From Tenacibaculum sp. SZ-18 (lineage in GTDB: Bacteria > Bacteroidota > Bacteroidia > Flavobacteriales > Flavobacteriaceae): 64,000 nucleotides of DNA. The notes under the pieces were generated by a model that had not been told where the DNA came from, did not search any database, and saw only the letters and a list, made by a program, of their open reading frames with translations. A program made the translations under genes and the position numbers. Location: the NCBI RefSeq assembly GCF_002813915.1, contig NZ_CP019335.1:1843777-1907776 (forward strand). The letters run 5' to 3'. This document shows, piece after piece, positions 23,381 through 33,187 of the stretch (position 1 is the first letter of the stretch; every line of letters begins with the position of its first letter).

Positions 23381-25822
23381 ATGAAAGTCCTAAAATTCGG
23401 AGGTTCATCAGTCAAAGATCATAAAAACATCCAAAAGGTATTACAAATTATTGCTAAAAAGGCACAAGAAGACAAACTTGCTGTAGTTGTATCTGCTTTT
23501 GGTAAAACCACAGATAATTTATTAAAAACTGCTGAACTGGCACAACTAAAAAAAGATGACTATTTAAATATTCTAAATAAAGTTGAAAAACATCACTATG
23601 AAACTATTGAGCATCTTACCCTTCAAAATAATTCAGAAGTAATTGAACATGTTAATAAACAATTCAATCAATTAAAGACACTTTATAAAGGTTGTTATTT
23701 GTTAGAAGAGCTGAGTCCTAAAGCTAAAGCTCTAATTAGTAGTTTTGGTGAACGTTTGTCTTCTTACATTATTTCAGAAGCAGCAAAAGCCAAACTTAAT
23801 GCTACATTTAAAAATAGTCAGGATTTAATTATTACTAATGATAATTACTTAAAAGCACAAGTAGATTTTGAAACAACTTTTAGTAATTGTTCGTCTTTCT
23901 TTGGAGATAATTCGTATCAAGTTGTTGTACTTCCTGGGTTTATTGCCAAATGTTATGACGGACAAACTACAACTTTAGGTCGTGGAGGGTCTGATTATAC
24001 AGCCTCAATTTTTGCTGCTGCGATTCATGCCGACGAATTACAAATTTGGACGGATGTTAGTGGAATGTATACAGCAAATCCATCAATAGTTAAACAAGCT
24101 AAACCAATTCAACATATTTCTTATGAAGAAGCCATGGAAATGTCTCATTTTGGAGCCAAAGTAATATATCCACCTACAATTCAACCAGTTCGAGAAATGA
24201 AAATTCCAGTGGTGATAAAGAATACTTTCGAACCAGATAAAGAAGGCACTTTAATCACACAACTTTCAGAGAAAAACTTACCTGTTAAGGGAATTACACA
24301 TGTTGAAAACATTTCTCTATTAACGCTAGAAGGAAGTGGAATGGTTGGAATGTCAGGTGTTTCAAACAGACTCTTTGAATCATTATCGGATGATAACGTA
24401 AACGTAATATTAATTACTCAAGCTTCATCAGAACATACTATTTGCGTTGGTGTTCTAGAAGAAGATGCTGAAAAAGCTGTTAGAAGCATTTCTAAAAAGT
24501 TCGAAAATGAAATAAATCAACATAAAATTGATCCTGTAATCGTAGAAAATGATTTAAGCATTATTGCCATAGTAGGTGATAACATGAAGAACCATCAAGG
24601 GCTAAGTGGAAAAATGTTCAGCGCTTTAGGAAAAAATAATGTGAATATTAGAGCTATTGCTCAAGGAGCTTCTGAGAAAAATATATCTGCTGTCACTAAG
24701 AGAAAAGATGCTAAAAAAGCTTTAAACACTCTACATGAACAATTCTTTGGAAACAATATAAAACAATTAAACTTATTTGTTACTGGGGTAGGTAATGTAG
24801 GAAATCGCTTTTTAGCACAACTACAGCAACAACAGGACTATTTACAATCAAACTTAAAAATAAATATTCGATTAATTGGACTTTCGAATTCTTCGAAAAT
24901 GTATTTTGATGAAGACGGAATTAACTTAAGCAATTGGAAAAATTTATTATTAAAAGAAGGTGAATCAACAAGTCTTGAAAGCTTCTTAAAACGTTCTAAA
25001 AAATTCAATATGCGCAATAGTATTTTTATAGATAATACTGCAAACGAAGAAGTCGCCAGAATGTATCAACATTATTTAGAAAGTAATATTGCTGTTGTTA
25101 CTTGTAATAAGATTGCTTGTGCCTCTGAGTTACATAACTATAAAACTTTGAAAAAGGTTTCTAAAAAATTTAATGCTCCATTTCTGTTTGAAACAAATGT
25201 TGGTGCAGGATTACCAATTATTGATACACTTAAAAACTTAATTGCCTCTGGAGATCGAGTTCATAAAATTCAAGCTGTTTTATCAGGAAGTTTAAATTTT
25301 GTCTTCAATAATTTTGGAAGTAGTGTTACTTTCCATGACATCGTTAAACAGGCTCAAGAGGAAGGCTATACAGAACCGGATCCAAAAATTGATTTAAGTG
25401 GTGTTGATGTTGCCCGTAAAATTTTAATTCTTGCCAGAGAAAGTGGATATGAACTTGAGCTTAGCGATATTGACAATAATTCGTTCTTACCTAAGGAAAG
25501 TTTAAGCACATCTACCAATAATGACTTTTATGCGAGCTTGACTGAGTTTGAATCTCATTTTCAAGAAATTTATGCAAAAGCAAACTCAGAAAACTGTAAA
25601 TTGAAATATGTAGCTGAATTTGAAAATGGAAAAGCGAAAGTTGGATTACAACATATTCCTTCAAATCATCCTTTTTACAATTTAGAAGGAAGTGATAATA
25701 TAGTACTATTTTTTACTGATCGTTATCCTGTTCAACCTTTACAAATTAAAGGAGCTGGAGCAGGTGCTGATGTCACTGCTTCAGGTATTTTTGCTGATGT
25801 AATACGAGTTGCAAATAATTAA
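23381..25822 (+). CDS. thrA: Bifunctional aspartokinase / homoserine dehydrogenase
   Basis: ThrA catalyses the first and third steps from aspartate to threonine. The 813 residues show the aspartokinase domain (KFGGSSV at 4-10, then LGRGGSDYTASIFAAAI and WTDVSGMYTANP). A paired ACT regulatory region follows (about 310-460), then the homoserine dehydrogenase domain with NAD(P)-binding VTGVGNVGNRFL near 465 and NVGAGLPIIDTL. Length equals the fused ThrA/MetL type. The ACT domains suggest feedback inhibition by threonine. It heads thrABC and is preceded by the leader and attenuator; thrB begins 7 bases after its stop. Confidence 0.97.
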   Translation: MKVLKFGGSSVKDHKNIQKVLQIIAKKAQEDKLAVVVSAFGKTTDNLLKTAELAQLKKDDYLNILNKVEKHHYETIEHLTLQNNSEVIEHVNKQFNQLKTLYKGCYLLEELSPKAKALISSFGERLSSYIISEAAKAKLNATFKNSQDLIITNDNYLKAQVDFETTFSNCSSFFGDNSYQVVVLPGFIAKCYDGQTTTLGRGGSDYTASIFAAAIHADELQIWTDVSGMYTANPSIVKQAKPIQHISYEEAMEMSHFGAKVIYPPTIQPVREMKIPVVIKNTFEPDKEGTLITQLSEKNLPVKGITHVENISLLTLEGSGMVGMSGVSNRLFESLSDDNVNVILITQASSEHTICVGVLEEDAEKAVRSISKKFENEINQHKIDPVIVENDLSIIAIVGDNMKNHQGLSGKMFSALGKNNVNIRAIAQGASEKNISAVTKRKDAKKALNTLHEQFFGNNIKQLNLFVTGVGNVGNRFLAQLQQQQDYLQSNLKINIRLIGLSNSSKMYFDEDGINLSNWKNLLLKEGESTSLESFLKRSKKFNMRNSIFIDNTANEEVARMYQHYLESNIAVVTCNKIACASELHNYKTLKKVSKKFNAPFLFETNVGAGLPIIDTLKNLIASGDRVHKIQAVLSGSLNFVFNNFGSSVTFHDIVKQAQEEGYTEPDPKIDLSGVDVARKILILARESGYELELSDIDNNSFLPKESLSTSTNNDFYASLTEFESHFQEIYAKANSENCKLKYVAEFENGKAKVGLQHIPSNHPFYNLEGSDNIVLFFTDRYPVQPLQIKGAGAGADVTASGIFADVIRVANN

Positions 25823-25829
25823 ATTAGAG

Positions 25830-26759
25830 ATGAATCAAATAAAAATATTTTCTCCTGCTACTGTAGCTAATGTTTCTTGTGGATTTGATTGTTTAGGTTT
25901 TGCCGTAAATGATTTAGGTGATACAATGACTTTTAGAAAAACTCCATCAAAAGAAATTAAAATTCTAGACATAAAAGGTGCTGAACTACCTTATGATATA
26001 AATAAAAATGTCGCAAGTGCGGTTGTTATAAAGATGTTAGAAAAATATCCTGCAGACTTTGGAATTGAAATTTCCATAGAAAAAGGATACTCTCCTGGAA
26101 GCGGACTTGGAAGCAGCGCAGCCAGTGCTGCAGGTGCTGCTGTTGCTCTTAACGAACTTTTAAATAAACCTTTCACTCCTCTAGAACTCACGAAATTCGC
26201 CATGCATGGTGAAAAAGTTGCTTGTGGTTCTGAAATTGCAGATAATGTAGCTGCCGCTATTTTTGGAGGTTTTATTTTAGTACAACAGTACGAACCTCTT
26301 TCAATCGTAAAAATTCCTGTTCCAAAGGAATTAATGCTTGTTGCGATTCATCCGCAAGTAAAAGTAAGAACAAAGGAAGCCAGAGATGTTTTACCCAAAA
26401 AAATTCCTTTAAGCGATGCTGTAGCGCAGTGGGCTAATGTAGGTGGATTAATTAGCGGGTTATATTCTGAAAACTATGACATTATTGCTAGCTCTTTAAA
26501 AGATATTATAATTGAACCTACAAGAAAACACTTAATCCCGTATTTCGATCAAGTAAAAAAAGCTGCAATTGAAGCTGGAGCATTAAATGCTGGTATTTCT
26601 GGTTCGGGACCAACAATTTTTGCACTCTGCAAAGGCGAAGAAAATGCTAAAAATGTATATAAAGCTATTGAAGACAGCTACAAAGAAAAGAATATAGATT
26701 TTACAATGGTCTATTCGAAAATAAATACACAAGGAGTTAAAATTCTAGAAAAAAATTAA
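25830..26759 (+). CDS. thrB: Homoserine kinase
   Basis: ThrB phosphorylates homoserine with ATP. The 309-residue GHMP-kinase has FSPATVANVSCGFDCLGFAV at the N-terminus, the ATP loop PGSGLGSSAASAAGAAVALN and the C-terminal GISGSGPTIFALC. I start at ATG 25830 because the protein then begins MNQIKIFSPAT as in the family; an earlier in-frame ATG at 25809 would overlap thrA by 14 bases. thrC follows after two bases. Confidence 0.97.
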   Translation: MNQIKIFSPATVANVSCGFDCLGFAVNDLGDTMTFRKTPSKEIKILDIKGAELPYDINKNVASAVVIKMLEKYPADFGIEISIEKGYSPGSGLGSSAASAAGAAVALNELLNKPFTPLELTKFAMHGEKVACGSEIADNVAAAIFGGFILVQQYEPLSIVKIPVPKELMLVAIHPQVKVRTKEARDVLPKKIPLSDAVAQWANVGGLISGLYSENYDIIASSLKDIIIEPTRKHLIPYFDQVKKAAIEAGALNAGISGSGPTIFALCKGEENAKNVYKAIEDSYKEKNIDFTMVYSKINTQGVKILEKN

Positions 26760-26761
26760 TT

Positions 26762-28045
26762 ATGAACTATTTCAGTCTTAATCAAAAATCGAATCCGGTT
26801 TCTTTTAAAGATGCAGTAATAAATGGATTAGCTCCTGACAGAGGTTTATATTTCCCTGAAAATATTACACCTCTTTCAAAAGACTTTATTGATAATTTAA
26901 GTGAGTATTCATTTGAAGAAATTGCCTTCGAAGTAATTAAACAATTTGTTGGAAATGAAATTCCTAAGAATACTTTAAAACAAATAGTATCTGAAACTAT
27001 TTCATTTGATTTTCCCATTGTAAAAATAAAAGAAAATATAGGAAGTTTAGAACTATTTCATGGCCCGACCTTGGCCTTTAAAGATGTTGGTGCTCGTTTT
27101 ATGGCAAGATGCTTAGGGCATTTTAATAAGGATAATTCTAAACACGTCACTGTTTTAGTTGCTACATCTGGAGATACTGGAGGCGCTGTTGCTAACGGCT
27201 TTTTAGGAGTTAAAGGTGTTGATGTAGTAATTTTATATCCAAGTGGAAAAGTTAGCGATATTCAAGAAAAGCAATTAACTACTTTAGGCGAAAATATTAC
27301 TGCATTAGAAGTTGATGGAGTTTTTGATGATTGCCAAGATATGGTGAAAACAGCATTTTTAGATGAAAAAATATTTAGAAATCTTACTTCGGCAAACTCA
27401 ATAAACATTGCAAGATGGTTACCTCAAATGTTTTATTATTTCTTTGCTTATAAGCAATTGTACAAAAATCATCCCAATATCGTTTTTTCTGTTCCGAGTG
27501 GAAATTTTGGAAACATTTGTGCAGGAATTATGGCACAAAAATTAGGTTTACCAATTCGTCATTTTATCGCAGCTACAAATGTAAATGATACTGTTCCTGA
27601 GTTTATGAAAAATGGACAATATACTCCAAAAGCTTCAAAAGCTTCTATTTCAAACGCAATGGATGTAGGTAATCCTAGTAATTTTATTCGAATTCAACAA
27701 CTTTATAATCAAAGTTTTGAATCTTTAAAAAGTGGATTTTCTTCTTATTCTTTTAGTGATTACTCAACTAAAATAGCGATGAAAAAAATTTATCAAGAAA
27801 CGAATTACATTGCTGATCCTCACGGAGCCGTGGGTTATTTGGGACTGGAAAAACATAATTTACAGAATGATGAATATGGAGTTTTCCTTGAAACGGCTCA
27901 TCCTGTGAAATTTTTAGATGTTGTAGAGGATACTTTAAATTTAAAAATTAAGATTCCAAGTGACATTGCTGAATTGGTAAAAAAGAATAAACATTCCATT
28001 AAAATCAGGTCCTACGATGAATTAAAATCGTTTTTAAACAAATAA
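26762..28045 (+). CDS. thrC: Threonine synthase
   Basis: ThrC converts O-phosphohomoserine to threonine using PLP. The 427 residues include the PLP-lysine motif GPTLAFKDVGARFMAR, ATSGDTGGAVANGFLG, the phosphate-binding VPSGNFGNICAG and C-terminal ETAHPVKF. The N-terminus MNYFSLNQKSNPVSFKDAVINGL is typical of the short bacterial type. It is the last gene of thrABC, with a strong terminator 3 bases after the stop codon. Confidence 0.97.
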   Translation: MNYFSLNQKSNPVSFKDAVINGLAPDRGLYFPENITPLSKDFIDNLSEYSFEEIAFEVIKQFVGNEIPKNTLKQIVSETISFDFPIVKIKENIGSLELFHGPTLAFKDVGARFMARCLGHFNKDNSKHVTVLVATSGDTGGAVANGFLGVKGVDVVILYPSGKVSDIQEKQLTTLGENITALEVDGVFDDCQDMVKTAFLDEKIFRNLTSANSINIARWLPQMFYYFFAYKQLYKNHPNIVFSVPSGNFGNICAGIMAQKLGLPIRHFIAATNVNDTVPEFMKNGQYTPKASKASISNAMDVGNPSNFIRIQQLYNQSFESLKSGFSSYSFSDYSTKIAMKKIYQETNYIADPHGAVGYLGLEKHNLQNDEYGVFLETAHPVKFLDVVEDTLNLKIKIPSDIAELVKKNKHSIKIRSYDELKSFLNK

Positions 28046-28047
28046 AT

Positions 28048-28076
28048 AAAGTCCGAGAAAATTCTCGGACTTTTTC
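28048..28076 (+). terminator. Terminator of thrABC
   Basis: A 12-bp stem AAAGTCCGAGAA / TTCTCGGACTTT, loop of two bases, then T-run. Confidence 0.9.
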
Positions 28077-28098
28077 ATAATTTCAAAACTTATTACTT

Positions 28099-28545
28099 TT
28101 ACTTTTTAAATAGCTTTGTAATGTCTTCTGCTGTTAATAATCTTGAAAATTTCACATTCTCATCAACATCTACAGGATTATCTCCACTGGTCATTTGTAT
28201 TTGTAAAAAAGCTTCACCATCTTCTCTTGTATATTTTAACCACACAATTTGTCCGTTTGCTTTCATTTTTAATGGATCTCTTGGGACATCTTGAAATCCC
28301 TGCATCAATCCATTATAAAGTTTATCAACATCATTATCAACATTCTTAAAGCTAAAGTTTACATATTCATGTCCAATTGCATTAATGTTCTTAAAGAAGA
28401 AGTTATAATCATTTTCTCCAACTTTCTCCAAATACACATAGCTTACCTTACCAACAACTTCACTTTGGCTAGTTTCTATAAACTCGATTTGCGCAAAAGC
28501 TGAATTAGTAAGTACAAATAATAACAACAAAAATGCTTTTCTCAT
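28099..28545 (-). CDS. Small secreted protein of unknown function
   Basis: The 148 residues have a clear signal peptide (MRKAFLLLLFVLTNSAFAQ). The mature domain is beta-strand-rich (VGKVSYVYLEKVGENDYNFFFKN, WLKYTREDGEAFLQIQMTSG) and acidic, with one Lys-rich end (KLFKK). I recognise no family and see no catalytic motif. It converges with thrC and has no obvious partner gene. Probably periplasmic. Confidence 0.7.
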   Translation of the reverse strand: MRKAFLLLLFVLTNSAFAQIEFIETSQSEVVGKVSYVYLEKVGENDYNFFFKNINAIGHEYVNFSFKNVDNDVDKLYNGLMQGFQDVPRDPLKMKANGQIVWLKYTREDGEAFLQIQMTSGDNPVDVDENVKFSRLLTAEDITKLFKK

Positions 28546-28651
28546 AATTTTAATATTAGGGATTTATAATTTTATTAAATCTATTTTAATAACGGATAAA
28601 AATAGAATTATTATATCAATTTTATTATTTTTCGTCGATTAAAAATGTAAA

Positions 28652-30964
28652 ATGAAAGTTTGTATCGCCGAAAAACCAAGTGTTGCCAGGGAAATCGCTA
28701 ACATTTTAGGTGCCAATACGAAACATGATGGGTATTTTGAAGGAAATGGATATGCTGTTACATATACCTTTGGACATTTATGTACACTTCTGGAACCAAA
28801 AGACTATAAACCTCACTGGAAAAGCTGGGATTTAAACAATTTACCAATGCTTCCAGAGCGTTTTGGAACCAAAGTTTCCGAAGATTCTGGAATACAAAAA
28901 CAGTTTAGAATCGTTAAGTCTCTGTTTGAAAGAGCGGATGTTGTTATAAACTGTGGGGATGCTGGACAAGAAGGAGAATTAATTCAACGTTGGGTAATAA
29001 ATCAAGCAAATTATAAAGGTAAAGTTCAGCGGTTATGGATTTCATCTCTTACTGAGGAAGCCATAAAAGAAGGTTTTGAAAACTTAAAAGAAGATGAAGA
29101 TTATAATAACTTATATTATGCTGGTTATTCAAGAGCTATTGGTGATTGGCTATTGGGATTAAATGCTACAAGATTATACACTGTAAAATTCGGAGGTTAT
29201 AAACAAGTTCTTTCAATTGGTAGAGTACAAACACCTACTCTGGCAATGCTGGTTAATCGTCATAATGAAATAAAGAATTTTAAACCACAGCCATACTGGG
29301 AACTTCAAACCACATATAGAAATACAGTTTTTAATTGTGAAGAAGGTCGTTTCTTAAAAAAGGAAGAAGGTCAAGCTTTCGCTGATAAAGTAAAAGAATC
29401 AGATTTTGAAATTGTTTCTGTTAAAAAGAAAAAAGGAAAAGATTATGCACCTAAACTTTTTGATTTAACCGGATTACAAGTTTACTGTAATAATAAATTC
29501 GGGTTTTCAGCAGATGAAACTTTGAAAATAGTTCAGAAACTTTATGAAATGAAAGTTGTTACTTATCCAAGAGTGGATACAACTTTTTTACCTAACGATA
29601 TTTATCCAAAAGTTGCAGGAATTTTACAAAGGCTAACGAATTATAGCGAACTCACCTCTCCTCTACTTGGGAAAAAGATTAAAAAGTCTACTCGAGTTTT
29701 TAATGATAAAAAAGTTACAGATCACCACGCTATTATACCAACAGGAATTCAAGCCAACTTGCAATATAATCAACAACAGGTTTATGATATTATCGTAAGA
29801 CGATTTATTGCGGTTTTTTATCCTGATAGCGATATATCAAATACTTCGGTAATTGGAAAAGCAGATGAAGTTTCATTTAAAACTACAGGAAAAGAAATTT
29901 TAACGAAAGGGTGGCGAGTTGTTTTTGAATACAATGCAGAGCCCAAAAAGATTAATACCGAACAAAGTATTTTACCCAATTTTGAAGAAGGTGAAAAAGG
30001 TCCACATGAACCGAGTTTCTTAGAAAAAGAAACTAAACCTCCAAGAAATTATACCGAAGCAAGCTTACTTCGAGCAATGGAAACAGCAGGTAAACAAGTA
30101 GATGACGATGAGATGCGCGAACTTATGAAAGAAAATGGAATCGGGCGTCCATCTACGCGAGCAAGTATTATCGAAACACTCTTTAAAAGAAAATATATTG
30201 AACGCCAAAAAAAGTTAGTTCTTCCTACAAAGACAGGAATTGATTTAATTGAACTTATTGATAATGAGCTCTTGAAATCTGCCGAGCTTACTGGACTTTG
30301 GGAAAAACGATTAAAAGAAATTGAAAGAGGTGAATATCACGCAAGTACTTTTATTAAACAAATGAAAAGTATGGTTGATCATTTAGTTTATGAAGTTCGT
30401 TCTAGTAAAAAAACAGCTCGACTTTCTGCTGAAAATAATATTCAAGAAAAACCAATTACCAAGAAGAAAATAAGTTCAAAGAAATCAGTTACAGGAAAAG
30501 ATTGTCCTAAATGTAATCAAGGAACTTTGTTAAAAGGATCTTCCGCATATGGTTGTTCCAATTACAAAAATGGGTGTGACTTTAAACTTCCTTTTAGTTT
30601 TCTTGAAAAGAAAATATCTGAAAACCAGCTTATCCGTTTATTAGATAAAGGATGTACAACTAATTTAAAAGGATGGAAAACCGATTCTGGAAAAGTTGAA
30701 GGTCTTGTGCGTTTTAATCAAAATTTTCACTTAAAATTGGAAACGAAAAAAGAATTAAAATTAACTAAAGTACCTAGTATAATTACTTGTCCAAAATGTA
30801 AAAAAGGAAAAATATTAAAAGGGAAATCTGCTTATGGATGTTCCGAACACAGGAGTGGGTGTACTTATATAGTACCATTTAGTAGGATTAAGGAGTTAGC
30901 TAAAGGAAAAGATTTAACAAAAGAATTGGTTTTTAAAATACTACTATCAAACCAGAATGAGTAA
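28652..30964 (+). CDS. topB: DNA topoisomerase III (type IA)
   Basis: This enzyme passes single DNA strands and resolves recombination and replication intermediates. The 770 residues have the Toprim domain (MKVCIAEKPSVAREIA, CGDAGQEGELIQRW), the type IA core with VLSIGRVQTPTLAML, the active-site Tyr in VVTYPRVDTTFLP (most relatives read YPRTDS), and DHHAIIPTG. C-terminal zinc-binding repeats follow: CPKCNQGTLLKGSSAYGCS and CPKCKKGKILKGKSAYGCS. The Toprim DxD-like motif reads DAGQEGE, as usual for topoisomerase III. It probably shares a transcript with the glycosyltransferase that starts 8 bases downstream. Confidence 0.95.
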   Translation: MKVCIAEKPSVAREIANILGANTKHDGYFEGNGYAVTYTFGHLCTLLEPKDYKPHWKSWDLNNLPMLPERFGTKVSEDSGIQKQFRIVKSLFERADVVINCGDAGQEGELIQRWVINQANYKGKVQRLWISSLTEEAIKEGFENLKEDEDYNNLYYAGYSRAIGDWLLGLNATRLYTVKFGGYKQVLSIGRVQTPTLAMLVNRHNEIKNFKPQPYWELQTTYRNTVFNCEEGRFLKKEEGQAFADKVKESDFEIVSVKKKKGKDYAPKLFDLTGLQVYCNNKFGFSADETLKIVQKLYEMKVVTYPRVDTTFLPNDIYPKVAGILQRLTNYSELTSPLLGKKIKKSTRVFNDKKVTDHHAIIPTGIQANLQYNQQQVYDIIVRRFIAVFYPDSDISNTSVIGKADEVSFKTTGKEILTKGWRVVFEYNAEPKKINTEQSILPNFEEGEKGPHEPSFLEKETKPPRNYTEASLLRAMETAGKQVDDDEMRELMKENGIGRPSTRASIIETLFKRKYIERQKKLVLPTKTGIDLIELIDNELLKSAELTGLWEKRLKEIERGEYHASTFIKQMKSMVDHLVYEVRSSKKTARLSAENNIQEKPITKKKISSKKSVTGKDCPKCNQGTLLKGSSAYGCSNYKNGCDFKLPFSFLEKKISENQLIRLLDKGCTTNLKGWKTDSGKVEGLVRFNQNFHLKLETKKELKLTKVPSIITCPKCKKGKILKGKSAYGCSEHRSGCTYIVPFSRIKELAKGKDLTKELVFKILLSNQNE

Positions 30965-30972
30965 ACGAACTT

Positions 30973-32031
30973 ATGAAAAAAGAACAAATTATTATTGTGA
31001 TTCCATATGAAAGCTCTTCTATTAAAACTGATATAAAAATACTCTCTGAAAAATTCAATATTATAATAAACAAGTATGACTGGAAACAAAAATCCTTATA
31101 TCCTATTTACGTTTTCCAACAACTTTTTTTTCTTTTAAAAAACATCTCTAAAACACAAAAAATAATTATTGAGTTTGGGGGTTATTGGGCAGTTCTACCA
31201 GTATTAATTGGAAAAATTTTCAATACACCAACAGCTATTATACTTCGTGGAACAGATTGCGCTAAAATTTCATATCTCAATTATGGCAGTCTAAGAAAAA
31301 AGTTAGTTTATAAAGTATGTAAACTATCCTATAAATACACCTCAATTTTACTCCCTGTAAGCTCTTCTTTAATGTATATAGAAAACAAATATACAACTAA
31401 TGAAAATATTCAAGGATTAAAGTATCATTTTCCTAAAATACAAACTCCTTCAAGAGTTATTCATAATGGTTTAGACTCATATTTTTGGAATCGAATAGAG
31501 GGAATTGATAAAGAAAAGAATAGATTTCTTGCCGTTTTCTCAGACAATCAATTTTATTTAAAAGGAGGTGATTTAATTATTAAACTAGCCTCGAAGTTTA
31601 ATAATTGTAACTTTTACATAGCAGGATGCAATGAAAAAAAATCCTATCATCCTCAAAATAATGTTCACTTTCTAGGAAAACTCACTAAAAAAGAACTTTT
31701 AACAGAATACAACAAAGCGCAGTACTACTTTCAACTCTCGGTTTTTGAAGGCTTTGGATTATCGCTTTGTGAAGCAATGCTATGTGAATGCATTCCTATT
31801 ACATCGTCGGTAAATATACTACCCGAAATTGTTGGAGATACTGGTTTTATACTTTTAAAAAAAGAAATTAATCAATTACAGGAAATATTAAATAATGCAA
31901 TTACTACTTCCAATAAAAATGAACTTGGACAAAAAGCAAGGAAAAGAATTATTGATAATTTCAGTATTGAAAAAAGAGCAGAAAAATTAAAGAATACTTT
32001 AGAAAACTTACAAAATCTAAAGTTAGAATAA
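30973..32031 (+). CDS. Group 1 glycosyltransferase (GT4-like)
   Basis: The 352 residues have the GT-B layout. The C-terminal domain carries KGGDLIIKLASKF, FYIAGCN, VHFLGKLTKKELLTEYNKA and the donor-binding E-x7-E motif in SVFEGFGLSLCEAMLCECIPI. The N-terminal half (about 1-160) contains FGGYWAVLPVLIGKIFNTPTAIILRG, as in acceptor domains. It would transfer a sugar from a nucleotide donor to a surface glycan or lipid; the substrate is not predictable. It lies alone downstream of topB rather than in a polysaccharide cluster, and is very rich in Lys, Ile and Asn codons. Confidence 0.88.
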   Translation: MKKEQIIIVIPYESSSIKTDIKILSEKFNIIINKYDWKQKSLYPIYVFQQLFFLLKNISKTQKIIIEFGGYWAVLPVLIGKIFNTPTAIILRGTDCAKISYLNYGSLRKKLVYKVCKLSYKYTSILLPVSSSLMYIENKYTTNENIQGLKYHFPKIQTPSRVIHNGLDSYFWNRIEGIDKEKNRFLAVFSDNQFYLKGGDLIIKLASKFNNCNFYIAGCNEKKSYHPQNNVHFLGKLTKKELLTEYNKAQYYFQLSVFEGFGLSLCEAMLCECIPITSSVNILPEIVGDTGFILLKKEINQLQEILNNAITTSNKNELGQKARKRIIDNFSIEKRAEKLKNTLENLQNLKLE

Positions 32032-32487
32032 ATAACACCTCATAATTATTTAAATAATCAGATGATTATCAAAGAGTTTAACACAAATCTATTGTGCAAG
32101 ATAAAATTAGTTTATACCTAAAAACTAAACGATTTAGCCATCTCGTAAATAGAATTGTTAATCTTGTTATGACTTTAACCTCAAAGGTGTTTTATTACAA
32201 AAAAGTTTTCTCTATTTCTAATTTGTTATTTCAAAATCTCATTATTAAAGATACTATAATTATAAACTACATACCATCAGAAACTGATTTTATAAATAAA
32301 ACCAAAAAGTCTGTTTAAAAGACTCAAAAAGAATATGAAGTTCTTCAAAAATAACTAATAAGAATACTTATAGAAATGCTTTCCTTTTTAAAATTAAGAT
32401 TTATTATATAAATAACGAATCCAAAAGGAGTTGCATACAACTTTTATTTTCTAAAAAAATCTACAAGAAAAATCTAAACAATAATTA
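32032..32487. other. 456-base gap with no convincing gene
   Basis: This very AT-rich stretch between convergent genes contains only a 74-codon GTG-started frame (32094-32318) whose translation resembles no family I know and looks like random AT-rich sequence. I see no terminator hairpin, RNA gene or repeat that I can support. It could hold decayed sequence. Confidence 0.4.
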
Positions 32488-33153
32488 CTACTGATTATAG
32501 AAAAAACTTTTATGTTTATCTAAATTCTTAATCGAGCTTTCTATCCAGCGTGAATAAATTTCTTTTTGCTCCAATGGAGGTAATTTCCAATTAATGTCGG
32601 ATTTACGTAAACGAGTTGTAACATCTTGTAAAATTATAGCTGCCGCTACAGAAATATTTAAACTTTCAGTAAATCCAACCATCGGAATTTTTAAATATCC
32701 ATCGGAATTTTCCATCATAAAATCAGAAACGCCCTCTTTTTCCACTCCAAAGACGAACGCTGATTTCTTTGAGATATCAAAATCAGATAAATAACAAGAA
32801 TCGTTATGTGGTGTAGTTGCAATTACTTGGTAACCGTTCTTTCTAAGTTTGTCATAACATTCTTTTGTGTTTTTATTTTCTGTTTTGAAACGATGGAAAT
32901 CTAACCATTTTTGACTTCCTTTTGCAATTTTTCTTGATACTTTATTTATGTAGCTATTTTCAATAGTATATACATCTTGTATTCCAAATATATCGCAACT
33001 TCTAACTACAGCACTAGCATTGTGTGGCTGAAAAACATTTTCTAAAACTACAGAAAAATGCCTTGTTCTATTTTCTAATACCTTCTTAAAAGTTTGTTTT
33101 CTATTCTCTGTTACAAATCCTTCCAAATACTCTAATAACTTCTCGTCTATCAT
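32488..33153 (-). CDS. trmH: tRNA (guanosine(18)-2'-O)-methyltransferase, SpoU/TrmH family
   Basis: TrmH methylates the ribose of G18 in tRNA with S-adenosylmethionine. The 221 residues display the three SPOUT motifs: NASAVVRSCDIFG (residues 45-57, with the catalytic Arg), FVFGVEKEGVSD, and IPMVGFTESLNISVAAAIIL forming the trefoil knot. The C-terminal tail (RKSDINWKLPPLEQKEIYSRW) is typical of the TrmH subgroup. An rRNA target is less likely. It converges with the glycosyltransferase and diverges from the sirtuin gene by 34 bases. Confidence 0.93.
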   Translation of the reverse strand: MIDEKLLEYLEGFVTENRKQTFKKVLENRTRHFSVVLENVFQPHNASAVVRSCDIFGIQDVYTIENSYINKVSRKIAKGSQKWLDFHRFKTENKNTKECYDKLRKNGYQVIATTPHNDSCYLSDFDISKKSAFVFGVEKEGVSDFMMENSDGYLKIPMVGFTESLNISVAAAIILQDVTTRLRKSDINWKLPPLEQKEIYSRWIESSIKNLDKHKSFFYNQ

Positions 33154-33187
33154 GTGACAAACATATAAAAATTATTATTTTAGACTA

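Noticed and set aside
32094..32318. 74-codon GTG-started reading frame
   Set aside because: AT-rich composition, no recognisable domain, unusual start and no operon partner; treated as chance.
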